Below, one piece after another: positions 36,120-44,956 of a DNA stretch of 64,000 nucleotides. Position numbers and translations under genes: made by a program. The stretch covers positions 2,108,001 to 2,172,000 of the forward strand of contig NZ_CP069370.1 of the NCBI RefSeq assembly GCF_019623905.1. Reading direction: 5' to 3'. The DNA comes from Neotabrizicola shimadae (GTDB taxonomy: Bacteria > Pseudomonadota > Alphaproteobacteria > Rhodobacterales > Rhodobacteraceae). Below the pieces are notes generated by a model that ran no database searches, was not told where the DNA came from, and saw only the letters and a list, made by a program, of their open reading frames with translations. Each line of letters starts with the position of its first letter. The first letter of the stretch is position 1.

Positions 36120-37130
36120 TTGAGCACCGAAACCCTCAGCCCACTCGTGGCGGCCGCAACCGCGCATGACCAGCTGCCGCAGCTGGCCCATGTCCGCAAC
36201 CCCGGCATGGCACTGGACCTCGATTGGGTCATGGCCGCCCAGGCCAACACCTCGGCCATCGAACGTCGCGCCGCCACGATCGGCGGTCGCCGCAGCGTCA
36301 AGAAGGAATGGCAGGCCGCCTGGCTGCTGAAAGCAATCACGCTGATCGACCTGACCACCCTGTCGGGCGACGACAGCGAGGGCCGCGTGAAGCGTCTTTG
36401 CGCCAAGGCCCGCCAGCCGGTGCGCGCCGACATGCTGGAGGCGCTCGGGATGCCCGGCCTGAAGGTCGGCGCGGTCTGCGTCTATCACGACATGGTGGAA
36501 ACTGCGGTCCGCGCCCTGGAGGGCAGCGGTATCCCGGTCGCCGCCGTCTCCACCGGCTTCCCGGCCGGCCTCTCGCCCTGGAAGACCCGCATCATGGAAA
36601 TCGGCGAAAGCGTCGCAGCCGGAGCCCGGGAAATCGACATCGTGATCTCGCGCCGTCATGTGCTGACCGGCAACTGGCAGGCGCTTTATGACGAGATGGC
36701 CGAAATGCGCGCTGCTTGCGGCGAGGCCCATGTGAAGGCGATCCTCGCTACGGGCGAGCTCGGCACGCTGCGCAACGTCGCGAAGGCGTCGCTGGTCTGC
36801 ATGATGGCGGGGGCCGATTTCATCAAGACCTCGACCGGCAAGGAAGGCGTCAACGCCACGCTTCCCGTAAGCCTCGTGATGATCCGCGCCATCCGCGACT
36901 ATGAGGCGCGCTCCGGCATCAAGGTCGGTTACAAGCCGGCCGGCGGCATTTCCAAGGCCAAGGATGCGCTGCTGTATCTGGCGCTGATGAAGGACGAACT
37001 GGGCTGGCCCTGGCTCCAGCCCGACCTCTTCCGTTTCGGCGCCTCGTCACTCCTTGGCGACATCGAGAGGCAGCTGGAGCACCACCTGACCGGGCGCTAC
37101 TCCGCCGCCAACCGCCACGCGATGGGCTGA
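36120..37130 (+). CDS. deoC: deoxyribose-phosphate aldolase
   Basis: 336-residue class I aldolase that splits 2-deoxyribose 5-phosphate into glyceraldehyde 3-phosphate and acetaldehyde. The Schiff-base Lys is Lys236 in MMAGADFIKTSTGKEG; GIKVGYKPAGGI supplies the second catalytic Lys. It is longer than the E. coli enzyme (259 residues), in the larger eukaryote-like branch. The start is TTG at 36120, since GCGGGAGG sits eight bases upstream and no ATG fits. The gene is followed 58 bases later by the ALDH16-type dehydrogenase, whose natural substrate may be the acetaldehyde produced here. Confidence 0.95.
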   Translation: MSTETLSPLVAAATAHDQLPQLAHVRNPGMALDLDWVMAAQANTSAIERRAATIGGRRSVKKEWQAAWLLKAITLIDLTTLSGDDSEGRVKRLCAKARQPVRADMLEALGMPGLKVGAVCVYHDMVETAVRALEGSGIPVAAVSTGFPAGLSPWKTRIMEIGESVAAGAREIDIVISRRHVLTGNWQALYDEMAEMRAACGEAHVKAILATGELGTLRNVAKASLVCMMAGADFIKTSTGKEGVNATLPVSLVMIRAIRDYEARSGIKVGYKPAGGISKAKDALLYLALMKDELGWPWLQPDLFRFGASSLLGDIERQLEHHLTGRYSAANRHAMG

Positions 37131-37188
37131 CCGAACGCACCCCGTCGACCGTTTGAAGTGACCGAAGAACAAGCAGGGGGCCAAGCCC

Positions 37189-39540
37189 ATGACGACGCCG
37201 ACCATCCGCGAGATCTTCGACTCCATGGCCTATGGCCCTGCACCCGAGGGCCATGCCGAAGCTCTGGCATGGATCGGCAAGCACGGCGGCCGCTTCGGAC
37301 ACTGGATCGACGGCAAGTTCACGAAGCCGGGCACGACCTTCGCCACGAAGAACCCGGCGACAGGCGCGGAGCTTGCCCAGATCACGCAGGGCACCGCCGA
37401 TGACATCGACCGTGCAGTGACCGCCGCGCGCAAGGTGCAGGCCAAATGGGCCGCCCTTGGCGGGCCGGGCCGCGCGCGCGTGCTCTACGCTCTGGCCCGG
37501 CTGGTGCAGAAACACGCGCGCCTCTTCGCCGTGCTGGAAACGATCGACAACGGCAAGCCCATCCGCGAAAGCCGCGACATCGACGTGCCGCTGGTCGCCC
37601 GGCATTTCTACTATCACGCTGGCCTCGCCCAGCTTCTGGACAGCGAACTGCCGGGGCACAAGGCGCTTGGCGTCTGCGGCCAGGTCATCCCGTGGAACTT
37701 CCCGCTCCTCATGCTTGCATGGAAGGTCGCCCCGGCGCTGGCCGCCGGCAACACCGTGGTGCTGAAGCCCGCCGAATACACGCCGCTCACCGCCCTTCTC
37801 TTTGCGGAAATCAGCCGCGAGGCGGGACTGCCAAAGGGCGTCCTGAACATCGTCACCGGCGACGGCGAGACCGGCGCCACGCTGGTGGCTCATCCGGGCG
37901 TAGACAAGGTGGCCTTCACCGGCTCCACCTCGGTCGGCCGCAGGATCCGCGAGGCGACGGCAGGCTCTGGCAAGGCGCTCACGCTCGAACTGGGCGGCAA
38001 GTCGCCCTACATCGTCTTCGACGACGCCGACCTGGACAGCGCCGTCGAGGGGCTGGTGGATGCGATCTGGTTCAACCAGGGCCAGGTCTGCTGCGCAGGC
38101 TCCCGGCTTCTGGTGCAGGAAAGCGTGGCGGACCGCTTCCACGAAAAACTGAAGCGCCGGATGGACGGGCTGCGCATCGGCGATCCGCTGGACAAATGCA
38201 TCGACGTGGGCGCGGTGGTGGACCCGGTGCAACTGGCGACCATCACGCAGATGGTGGACAGCAACACCGCCGGCGAAACCTACCGCGCCAACACGCCCGT
38301 GCCCCAGGGCTGCTTCTATCCGCCCACCCTCATCACCGGCCTCGGCACCGCCGACCGCCTGATGCAGGAGGAAATCTTCGGCCCTGTCCTTGTCTCCATG
38401 ACCTTCCGCACGCCGTCCGAAGCAGTGGAACTCGCCAACAACACCCGCTACGGCCTTGCCGCGACCGTCTGGACCGAGAACGTCAACCTCGCCCTCGACA
38501 TGGCGCCGAAGCTCAAGGCCGGCGTGGTCTGGGTCAACGCCACCAATCTGTTCGACGCCGCGGCAGGCTTTGGCGGCATCCGCGAATCCGGCTTCGGTCG
38601 CGAAGGTGGATGGGAAGGCTTGCTCGCCTACCTCAAGGCGCCGCTGCTCACAAAACCGGTGAAGACTACGCCAGCCATGGCCGCGCCCGCGGACCCCGAA
38701 GTCACCGGCATCGACCGCACCGCCAAGCTCTATGTCGGCGGCAAGCAGGCCCGACCCGATGGCGGCTATTCCCAGGCCATCTGGTCGCCCAAGGGCAAGC
38801 TTCTGGGCCATGTCGGCCTGGGCAACCGCAAGGACATCCGCAACGCGGTCGAAGCCGCCCATGCCGCCAGGGGCTGGGGCAAGGCCACCGGCCACAACCG
38901 CGCCCAGGTGATCTACTACATCGCCGAGAACCTCGCCGCCCGCGGGCCCGAGTTTGCCGCCCGCCTGCGTGACCTGACCGGCAAACCGGGCGAGGCAGAG
39001 GTGGACGCCGCGGTCAACCGGCTCTTCACCTATGCCGCCTGGGCCGACAAGTTCGACGGCGCCGCCAAATCGGTGCCCATGCGCGGCGTGGCGCTGGCCA
39101 TGAACGAACCCGTGGGCGTCATCGGCGCACTCTGCCCAGACGAGGCCCCGCTTCTGGGTCTGGTCAGCCTGATGGCCCCTGCCATCGCCATGGGCAACGC
39201 CGTGGTGCTGGTTCCCTCCGAAACCTTCCCGCTCGCGGCGACCGACCTTTATCAGGTGCTCGACACCTCGGACCTGCCCGGCGGCGTGGTGAACATCGTC
39301 ACCGGATCGCACAGCGAACTCGCCAAGCCGCTTGCCGGTCATATGGACGTGGATGCCGTCTGGACCTTCTCTTCCACCCCCCTTTCGGCGCTGGTCGAAA
39401 AGGAATCTGCCGCGAACCTGAAACGCACCTGGGTGAACAACGGCCGCAACCCCGACTGGTTCTCGCCCTCTGCCGAGGGCCGCGCCTTCCTGCGCGCCGC
39501 AACCGAGGTCAAGACGATCTGGGTGCCCTACGGCGAATGA
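37189..39540 (+). CDS. two-domain aldehyde dehydrogenase, ALDH16 type
   Basis: 783 residues, about twice the usual ALDH length. Residues 30-500 form a complete ALDH: cofactor/active-site region VIPWNFPLLMLAWK, Glu267 in LTLELGGKSPY, and the catalytic Cys at 301 or 302 in NQGQVCCAGSRLL. Residues about 510-783 are a second ALDH-like domain (KLYVGGKQARPDGGYSQAIW, then NEPVGVIGALCPDEAPLLGL) that lacks the FxxxGQxC block and is presumably non-catalytic. This is the architecture of ALDH16. The N-terminal half is a normal NAD-type ALDH; its placement after deoC suggests oxidation of acetaldehyde. Confidence 0.93.
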   Translation: MTTPTIREIFDSMAYGPAPEGHAEALAWIGKHGGRFGHWIDGKFTKPGTTFATKNPATGAELAQITQGTADDIDRAVTAARKVQAKWAALGGPGRARVLYALARLVQKHARLFAVLETIDNGKPIRESRDIDVPLVARHFYYHAGLAQLLDSELPGHKALGVCGQVIPWNFPLLMLAWKVAPALAAGNTVVLKPAEYTPLTALLFAEISREAGLPKGVLNIVTGDGETGATLVAHPGVDKVAFTGSTSVGRRIREATAGSGKALTLELGGKSPYIVFDDADLDSAVEGLVDAIWFNQGQVCCAGSRLLVQESVADRFHEKLKRRMDGLRIGDPLDKCIDVGAVVDPVQLATITQMVDSNTAGETYRANTPVPQGCFYPPTLITGLGTADRLMQEEIFGPVLVSMTFRTPSEAVELANNTRYGLAATVWTENVNLALDMAPKLKAGVVWVNATNLFDAAAGFGGIRESGFGREGGWEGLLAYLKAPLLTKPVKTTPAMAAPADPEVTGIDRTAKLYVGGKQARPDGGYSQAIWSPKGKLLGHVGLGNRKDIRNAVEAAHAARGWGKATGHNRAQVIYYIAENLAARGPEFAARLRDLTGKPGEAEVDAAVNRLFTYAAWADKFDGAAKSVPMRGVALAMNEPVGVIGALCPDEAPLLGLVSLMAPAIAMGNAVVLVPSETFPLAATDLYQVLDTSDLPGGVVNIVTGSHSELAKPLAGHMDVDAVWTFSSTPLSALVEKESAANLKRTWVNNGRNPDWFSPSAEGRAFLRAATEVKTIWVPYGE

Positions 39541-39557
39541 CCTGGGCGCCGGGCGCC

Positions 39558-40136
39558 TCAGGCGCGCCCGGCCGTACCTGACAGGCTGACCGGGTCAATG
39601 CCCGCCCCACGCAGCACCGCCGCCCATTTGCCCCCGTCGTCGAGCGAAAACAGCAGGTCCGCCGGAGCATCGGCCACGATCCAGTCGTTGCGCCGGATCT
39701 CGCCCTCCAGCTGCCCCGGCCCCCAGCCCGAATAGCCAAGCGCCAGCAGCGCACGTGCCGGCCCTTCACCCTTGGCCAGTGCCTCCAGCACGTCCAGCGT
39801 TGCCGTCATCGCCAGCCCGCCCGGAATGTTCAGCGTTGCGCTGCCGCCCGAGTAATCCGTGCTGTGCAGCACGAAGCCCCGACCCCGCTCTACCGGCCCG
39901 CCGAAATGCACGCGGATGCTGCGGCCTTCGGGTGCTGTCGCGATGTCCAGGTGCTCCAGCAGCCCGCGAAAATCCACGTCCCGCGCCGGATGGTTGATGA
40001 TCAGGCCCATCGCGCCCTCGTCGGAATGGGCGCAAATCAGAATGACCGACCGCGCAAAGCGCGCATCGCCCATGCCCGGCATCGCCACCAGAACCTTGCC
40101 GCCCAGATCCAGCGTAGAGTCGTTACCCCGTCCCAT
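39558..40136 (-). CDS. YqgE/AlgH family protein
   Basis: 192-residue cytoplasmic protein. Family markers: GKVLVAMPGMGDARFARSVI at the N-terminus, EGAMGLIINHPARD, VHFGGPVERGRGFVLHS, and ALGYSGWGPGQLEGEI. The family is of uncertain role (AlgH was first linked to alginate regulation in Pseudomonas). The ends of this gene and the dehydrogenase gene converge with 17 bases between. Divergent from the DsbD-like gene. Confidence 0.9.
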   Translation of the reverse strand: MGRGNDSTLDLGGKVLVAMPGMGDARFARSVILICAHSDEGAMGLIINHPARDVDFRGLLEHLDIATAPEGRSIRVHFGGPVERGRGFVLHSTDYSGGSATLNIPGGLAMTATLDVLEALAKGEGPARALLALGYSGWGPGQLEGEIRRNDWIVADAPADLLFSLDDGGKWAAVLRGAGIDPVSLSGTAGRA

Positions 40137-40225
40137 GGTCTGAAGATGGCGGTGATGCGAGACGGCCTCAAGAGGCCCCGGCTCACATCGGCATCGCCTG
40201 AATGTGACTTCCCATCTTTCCGCCG

Positions 40226-41053
40226 ATGCCTATGGTCCGGGCCATGCCGATCCGCCTTGCCCTCCTTGCCGCTCTGGCCACGTTCTCCCCTGCCGCCGTC
40301 TCTGCCGAGGCGCTGTCGCAGGACCAGGTCCTGACCGCCGCCCTGCTGCCCGGCTGGCAGACCGAATCCGGCGCCCGCATGTCCGCCCTCCGGCTCGACC
40401 TTGCGCCGCACTGGAAGACCTACTGGCGCAGCCCGGGCGACGCCGGCATACCGCCCGAATTCGACTGGTCGGGGTCGAAGAACCTGAAGGCCGTGCATAT
40501 CCATTGGCCGGTGCCGGAAGTGTTCCACCTCAACGGACTGCAGACCATCGGCTACCGCGAGGAGCTGGTGCTGCCGCTGGAAGTTGTGCCCGAGGACCCC
40601 TCGCGCCCGGTCGAGCTTCATGCCCGCGTCGACCTCGGCGTCTGCAACGAAATCTGCATGCCGGCGTCGATCACGCTCGACGCAAGCCTTTCCGGCCCCG
40701 GCGCGCCGGACCGGGCCATCGCCGCCGCGCTTGCCCACCAGCCGAAAACCCCGCGCGAGGCAGGGTTGACTGACATCGACTGTCTCGTCGAACCCACGGC
40801 AGACGGGCTTCGTGTCACGGCCCGCATCGTGATGCCAGCCCAAAGCAAGGATGAAACCGTGGTCTTCGAACCGGGCCGTCCCGGCATCTGGTCATCCGCC
40901 GCGGACATAACCCGCGACGATGGCCGACTGATCGCAGTCAGCGAGATGGGCGCCTCGTCCGGCCAGCCCTTCGCTCTCGACCGCTCGTCCCTGACAGTGA
41001 CAGTATTGTCCAAGGGGCGCAGCGTGGAAATCACCGGCTGCCCCGGCAACTGA
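40226..41053 (+). CDS. periplasmic DsbD alpha-domain-like protein
   Basis: 275 residues with a signal peptide (MPIRLALLAALATFSPAAVS after the second ATG at 40244, which is the better start by signal shape). The mature part has an immunoglobulin-like fold of the DsbD N-terminal domain: LAPHWKTYWRSPGDAGIPPE, HLNGLQTIGYREELVLPLEV, and a Cys pair in DLGVCNEICMPASITL spaced Cys-x3-Cys. There is no membrane domain, so it would be a soluble thiol carrier or chaperone partner for an unlinked CcdA/DsbD-type reductase. Another Cys is in TDIDCLVEP and one near the C-terminus (TGCPGN). Confidence 0.83.
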   Translation: MPMVRAMPIRLALLAALATFSPAAVSAEALSQDQVLTAALLPGWQTESGARMSALRLDLAPHWKTYWRSPGDAGIPPEFDWSGSKNLKAVHIHWPVPEVFHLNGLQTIGYREELVLPLEVVPEDPSRPVELHARVDLGVCNEICMPASITLDASLSGPGAPDRAIAAALAHQPKTPREAGLTDIDCLVEPTADGLRVTARIVMPAQSKDETVVFEPGRPGIWSSAADITRDDGRLIAVSEMGASSGQPFALDRSSLTVTVLSKGRSVEITGCPGN

Positions 41054-41065
41054 TCGCCCGGCAGA

Positions 41066-41617
41066 TCACTTGCGCCGCAGGTGTTCCTCCAGCCTCGGCA
41101 GGATCTCGGCAAAGTTGCAGGGCCGGTGGCGATAGTCGAACTGGTGGACAAGGATCTCGTCCCAGGCATCGCGGCAGGCGCCCGGACTGCCGGGCAGGGC
41201 AAACAGATAGGTGCCCCCCGCCACCCCACCGCAAGCCCGGCTCTGCACTGCCGACGTGCCGATCTTTCCCATCGACACGATGGTGAACACCGTCCCGAAG
41301 GCCTCGATCTCCTTCTCATAGACGTCCCGGTGCGCTTCCACCGTCACGTCTCGCCCGGTCAGCCCGGTGCCGCCGGTGGAAAGAACCACGTCCACCTCCG
41401 GATCGCTGATCCAGCCCCGCAAGCGCCCGGCAATCAGCGCCCGGTCATCGGTCACAATGGCCCGGTCTGCCAGCACATGCCCCGCCCCGGACAACCGTTC
41501 CACCAGCGTATCGCCCGACCGATCGTCGGCCAGCGTGCGCGTGTCGCTCACGGTCAGGACCGCAATGCGCAGGGGCAGGAAGGGCTTGTTCGGATCAATC
41601 GGCACATCAGTCCCCAT
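41066..41617 (-). CDS. moaB: molybdenum cofactor biosynthesis protein B
   Basis: 183 residues, MoaB/MogA fold. It starts LRIAVLTVSDTRTLADDRSG, then VVLSTGGTGLTGRDVT (the molybdopterin-binding loop GGTGLTxRD) and GGTYLFALPGSPGACRDAW. MoaB-type proteins adenylylate molybdopterin in bacteria lacking MogA, or are paralogues. It is the last gene in the leftward series from ubiA, 39 bases after the glycosylase. Confidence 0.92.
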   Translation of the reverse strand: MGTDVPIDPNKPFLPLRIAVLTVSDTRTLADDRSGDTLVERLSGAGHVLADRAIVTDDRALIAGRLRGWISDPEVDVVLSTGGTGLTGRDVTVEAHRDVYEKEIEAFGTVFTIVSMGKIGTSAVQSRACGGVAGGTYLFALPGSPGACRDAWDEILVHQFDYRHRPCNFAEILPRLEEHLRRK

Positions 41618-41656
41618 CGGATGCAGGTTCAGTCACGACCTCCGGCGCCTTGAGCG

Positions 41657-42490
41657 TCATGCCCCACCCCCTGCCAGCCTGTCCTCCAGTGCAAGCAGGT
41701 CCGCCCAGGCATCGCGCTTGGCATGAGGGTTGCGCAGCAGATAGGCCGGGTGACACATCGGCAGCACGGGCAGGTCCAGCGCGCGGCTCCATTGGCCACG
41801 GGCGCGGGTGATGCCGCGCTGGTTCAACAGCGCCGCCAGCGGCGTATTGCCCATCACCACCACCACCTCGGGTGCAGCCAGTTCGATATGCCGCTCCACA
41901 AAGGGCCGCATCATCGCAATCTCTTCCGGTGTCGGGTCGCGGTTCTGCGGCGGGCGCCAGGGCAGCACATTGGTGATGTAGAGCGCGTGCTCCAGGTCGG
42001 GCGCGCTGCGCGACAGGCCGATGGCCGCGAACATCCGGTCCAGAAGCTGGCCCGCACGGCCCACGAAGGGGCGGCCTTCCATATCTTCCTCGCGCCCTGG
42101 TGCCTCACCAAGGATAAGCACCCGCGCCCCGGCCCGCCCATCGGCGAACACCGTATTGCGCGCGCCGCGCTTCAACTCGCACAGGTCATAGCCGGAAATC
42201 GCCGTGCGCAGCGCCTCCAGGTCCTGGGCAGCCTGTGCCAGCGTCCGCGCTGATTCCACAGGGTCAGGCCCGGTCGGCAGGGGCGCCGCGGGTTCGGTCG
42301 CCACACGCGCCGGGCGCGGGGCCGGAGCCGTCGCCTTGGGCGCCATCGCCGGCGCCTCCTGCGGCAGGGCAAAGGCGTCCAGCGGGCTGTCGCCCACCAC
42401 CTCGGTCACGCCAAGCTCCGCCTGCCAGGCCAGCGCCTCCAGCGCCGCCTGCCAGCCGCCCGGTCCCAGAATGTCCTCGGCGATTCCCAT
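41657..42490 (-). CDS. uracil-DNA glycosylase (family 4-like, iron-sulfur cysteines largely missing)
   Basis: About 277 residues: a proline/alanine-rich N-terminal 80, then the glycosylase domain. Family 4-type motifs: VLILGEAPGREEDMEGRPFV, GRAGQLLDRMFAAIGL, YITNVLPWRPPQNRDPTPEE and MCHPAYLLRNPHAKRDAW. The usual [4Fe-4S] ligands are largely replaced: only Cys in YDLCELKRG remains where CxxC is expected, and the CRPPxNR Cys is Trp here; the fourth (xxxC) is Met. ATG 42490 is preferred over TTG 42496. Function as a glycosylase is plausible from the fold; a cluster-free form is inferred. Confidence 0.82.
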   Translation of the reverse strand: MGIAEDILGPGGWQAALEALAWQAELGVTEVVGDSPLDAFALPQEAPAMAPKATAPAPRPARVATEPAAPLPTGPDPVESARTLAQAAQDLEALRTAISGYDLCELKRGARNTVFADGRAGARVLILGEAPGREEDMEGRPFVGRAGQLLDRMFAAIGLSRSAPDLEHALYITNVLPWRPPQNRDPTPEEIAMMRPFVERHIELAAPEVVVVMGNTPLAALLNQRGITRARGQWSRALDLPVLPMCHPAYLLRNPHAKRDAWADLLALEDRLAGGGA

Positions 42491-42552
42491 CGGCAAAGGC
42501 TAGGCCGGAACGCGCGCCGGGGAAACCCGCCGCCGCAAACCGGCCCGATCCA

Positions 42553-42882
42553 TCACGACGCGTTGCTGGTCTTTTCGATCCAGGCGCGCATTTCCTCGTT
42601 CTCGCTGCGGGCCACGCGCAGGCCCTCCATGGTGGCGCGCAACTCCGCCTCCATCTGCGAAAGCTGGCTTTCCAGCTCGGCCTCTCGGTGTTCAAGATAG
42701 AGGATCGCCTGGTCGCGCGCCTCTTCGGCCTCGTGCAGCGATTGCGCCAGATGGTCCATCTCGTCCATGTGCCCGCCCGGCACGCGCGCAAAGCGGTGCA
42801 GCAGCCAGTGCGACAGCCAGCCAAGCGTGAATGCCACCATCAGGATCACCGAGGTGACGAGGATGAACAGGGTCCGATCCAT
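42553..42882 (-). CDS. single-helix membrane protein with coiled coil
   Basis: 109 residues. An N-terminal membrane helix (LFILVTSVILMVAFTLGWLS) is followed by a charged heptad-rich segment (HEAEEARDQAILYLEHREAE and LESQLSQMEAELRATMEGLR) that should be coiled coil. It is 25 bases downstream of the OmpA/BON gene. The family is not identified; a scaffolding or envelope role is the only reasonable guess. Confidence 0.75.
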   Translation of the reverse strand: MDRTLFILVTSVILMVAFTLGWLSHWLLHRFARVPGGHMDEMDHLAQSLHEAEEARDQAILYLEHREAELESQLSQMEAELRATMEGLRVARSENEEMRAWIEKTSNAS

Positions 42883-42907
42883 GACTCTTCCTTGACGCCG
42901 CCGCGCC

Positions 42908-44863
42908 CTACTGGAAATCGCCGGGCCGCGACTTTGGCCGCCGGGTCTTTTCGGTCGGCGCGACCGATGGGCTCATGTCGCCCGAGAAATCGGGGCCGTC
43001 AACGCCTTCTGCACCCGCCCCGCCAGCTGACGCAGTGGCAGTCGCCGGCGCATCCAAGATCAGCGTGAATTCGATGCGGCGATTGGCCTCGCGACCCTCT
43101 TCGGCCATGTTGTCCGCGATCGGGCGGCTTTCGCCATAGCCCACGGCCTTCAAGCCCGAGACATTCACCTGCCGGCCCTGCAGCGCCACCACCACGGCCT
43201 CGGCTCGCGCCTGGCTCAGGGCCAGGTTGCCGCTCTCGCTGCCCTGCGCATCGGTATGTCCCGCCACTTCCATGCGGACGCCGGGGCAGTCTTTCATGAT
43301 CTTGGCCAACTCGTCCATCAGCGGCGCCGCAGCCCCGGCGATCTCGGCCGAGCCGGGCTCGAAGGTGATCTTCTGCCGCTCCAGTGCCGCATGGATGTCC
43401 TGGGCACATTCCTCGGGCGTGGGCAGGGCCGCCAGCGGGTCCAGTTCCTCGTCATAGGTGACGTTCACCGTGAAGGTCTGCCCCTGCCCCAGGCTCGAAG
43501 ACAGAATCTGCGCAATCCGCGCCTTGGCCATCTGCGACCCCGAAACGCCGGTGACGATCACCGTATCCGGCCGCACCATCAGCGTGCCGTGGTCGAGCTG
43601 CGCCAGCGCCTTCAGCCCGGCCAAAACGCGAACCGGCCAGCCCTTCGGCAGGTCCGGGTCGATCCGCGTGGCCAGGTAGACGTTGCCGATGCCGAACTCG
43701 GCGCGGGCATAGCTGTTCACCGCCCCACGCAGAAGCTCGTCGTTCAGCCTCCCGCGAATCTCCAGCTTGTGCGTCTCGGCCGCCAGCGTCGCCGTCACCT
43801 CGGCCGGACCTGCCGGCACCGCCGCCTCGGCCTTGGGTAGTTCCGCCTTCAGCGAAAACGCGTCCGGCAGCGCGGCCTCCAACTCGCCGATCACCCGATC
43901 ATACAGCGCCTGATCCGTTCCCTCGGCCGCCACCAGTGTCACATCGGCATCCGAAAAGGTCAGCGCCCCCTGCCCCAATCGGGCCAGCGCCGCGATCCCC
44001 GCCTCTGCCGCCGCCGCCCACTTCGTCGAGGGCGTGCCGAGGCCGATGTCGCAGGTTCCCGGCCCGGTCATGCCCGCCGCCGCTGCCGCCGCCAGGATGC
44101 GCGCGCGCGCCTCATCGGTATCGGCCGAACAGGCGTCGAACCGCGCCCCGGCCCCGTCGATCACAAATCGCAACGTGAACGGCGTAAGCACCGGCCGCGG
44201 CGCCGAGATCGCCACCTCGGTCGTCAGCCCCTCGGGCACCGCCCCCCCGATTCGCGTCTCCAGCGCGGTCTTCTGCGCCTCGCTGTCGGCAATCGCCGTC
44301 ACCTCCACATGCTGCGGCGCCACCGAGATCTTCGAACGCGGCAAGTCCTTCAGCGCGGCCAGCGCAAAATCCAGCGCCGCGTCCCAGCCCTCGGGCTCGG
44401 GAAAATCCGCCGTCTCCAGCATATCCGTGACCATGCCCGTGCCCGCAATCGCCGTGACATTGGCCGCCAGAGCCTCACGGTCGGTCGCCGCCGGGATCAG
44501 CCCGATCAGCTGAATCTCGCTGTCGTTGCGCAGGATCTCCACCGAAAACGTCGGCGCCTCGATGGCCTTGGCCGCCGCCACCTCCAGGTCATCGCGAATC
44601 CGGCTCGGCTCGATCTCGGCCCCCGCCAGGTTCACCGCGCGGAACCGCGCCGCCTCGTCCGGCGCGGTCCCGCTCAGCCGAACCTGCAGCCCGTCGGTCT
44701 CTACCGTGACCCAGCTGACGCCCGCCTCGGCCAGCCGTGCCTCGATCGAACTGCGCGTGCGGTCCTCGATCGACGTGGCCGCCACCGTTGCGGCGCCCGC
44801 CGCCACCAGGGCGGCAGCGGAGAAGGCGGCAAGAGAGGCAAGGAACGGGGTCAGGCGTGGCAT
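42908..44863 (-). CDS. OmpA-family protein with BON-like repeats
   Basis: 651 residues. An N-terminal hydrophobic segment (FLASLAAFSAAALVAAGAAT) is a membrane anchor or uncleaved signal. The middle holds several BON-type modules with the pattern VxVxGxAxDxxxRxxA (SSIEARLAEAGVSWVTVETD, then VRLSGTAPDEAARFRAV near the start). The C-terminal OmpA/Pal-like peptidoglycan-binding domain has GHTDAQGSESGNLALSQARA and GYGESRPIADN. Periplasm-facing and possibly anchoring the envelope. Start ATG 44863 was preferred over the upstream TTG. Resembles mycobacterial ArfA-type BON-OmpA proteins in architecture. Confidence 0.86.
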   Translation of the reverse strand: MPRLTPFLASLAAFSAAALVAAGAATVAATSIEDRTRSSIEARLAEAGVSWVTVETDGLQVRLSGTAPDEAARFRAVNLAGAEIEPSRIRDDLEVAAAKAIEAPTFSVEILRNDSEIQLIGLIPAATDREALAANVTAIAGTGMVTDMLETADFPEPEGWDAALDFALAALKDLPRSKISVAPQHVEVTAIADSEAQKTALETRIGGAVPEGLTTEVAISAPRPVLTPFTLRFVIDGAGARFDACSADTDEARARILAAAAAAGMTGPGTCDIGLGTPSTKWAAAAEAGIAALARLGQGALTFSDADVTLVAAEGTDQALYDRVIGELEAALPDAFSLKAELPKAEAAVPAGPAEVTATLAAETHKLEIRGRLNDELLRGAVNSYARAEFGIGNVYLATRIDPDLPKGWPVRVLAGLKALAQLDHGTLMVRPDTVIVTGVSGSQMAKARIAQILSSSLGQGQTFTVNVTYDEELDPLAALPTPEECAQDIHAALERQKITFEPGSAEIAGAAAPLMDELAKIMKDCPGVRMEVAGHTDAQGSESGNLALSQARAEAVVVALQGRQVNVSGLKAVGYGESRPIADNMAEEGREANRRIEFTLILDAPATATASAGGAGAEGVDGPDFSGDMSPSVAPTEKTRRPKSRPGDFQ

Positions 44864-44956
44864 GGGGTCCGGGATGGTCGTTTCGGAAACGCGCGGCACC
44901 GCAGACTCGGGCGCCGGAACCGGGCCAGTCCTAGGCCGCGGGCGGCGCAGGTTCAA

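Noticed and set aside
36919-39342. 807-residue reverse frame over the dehydrogenase gene
   Set aside because: Antisense shadow of the two-domain ALDH gene.
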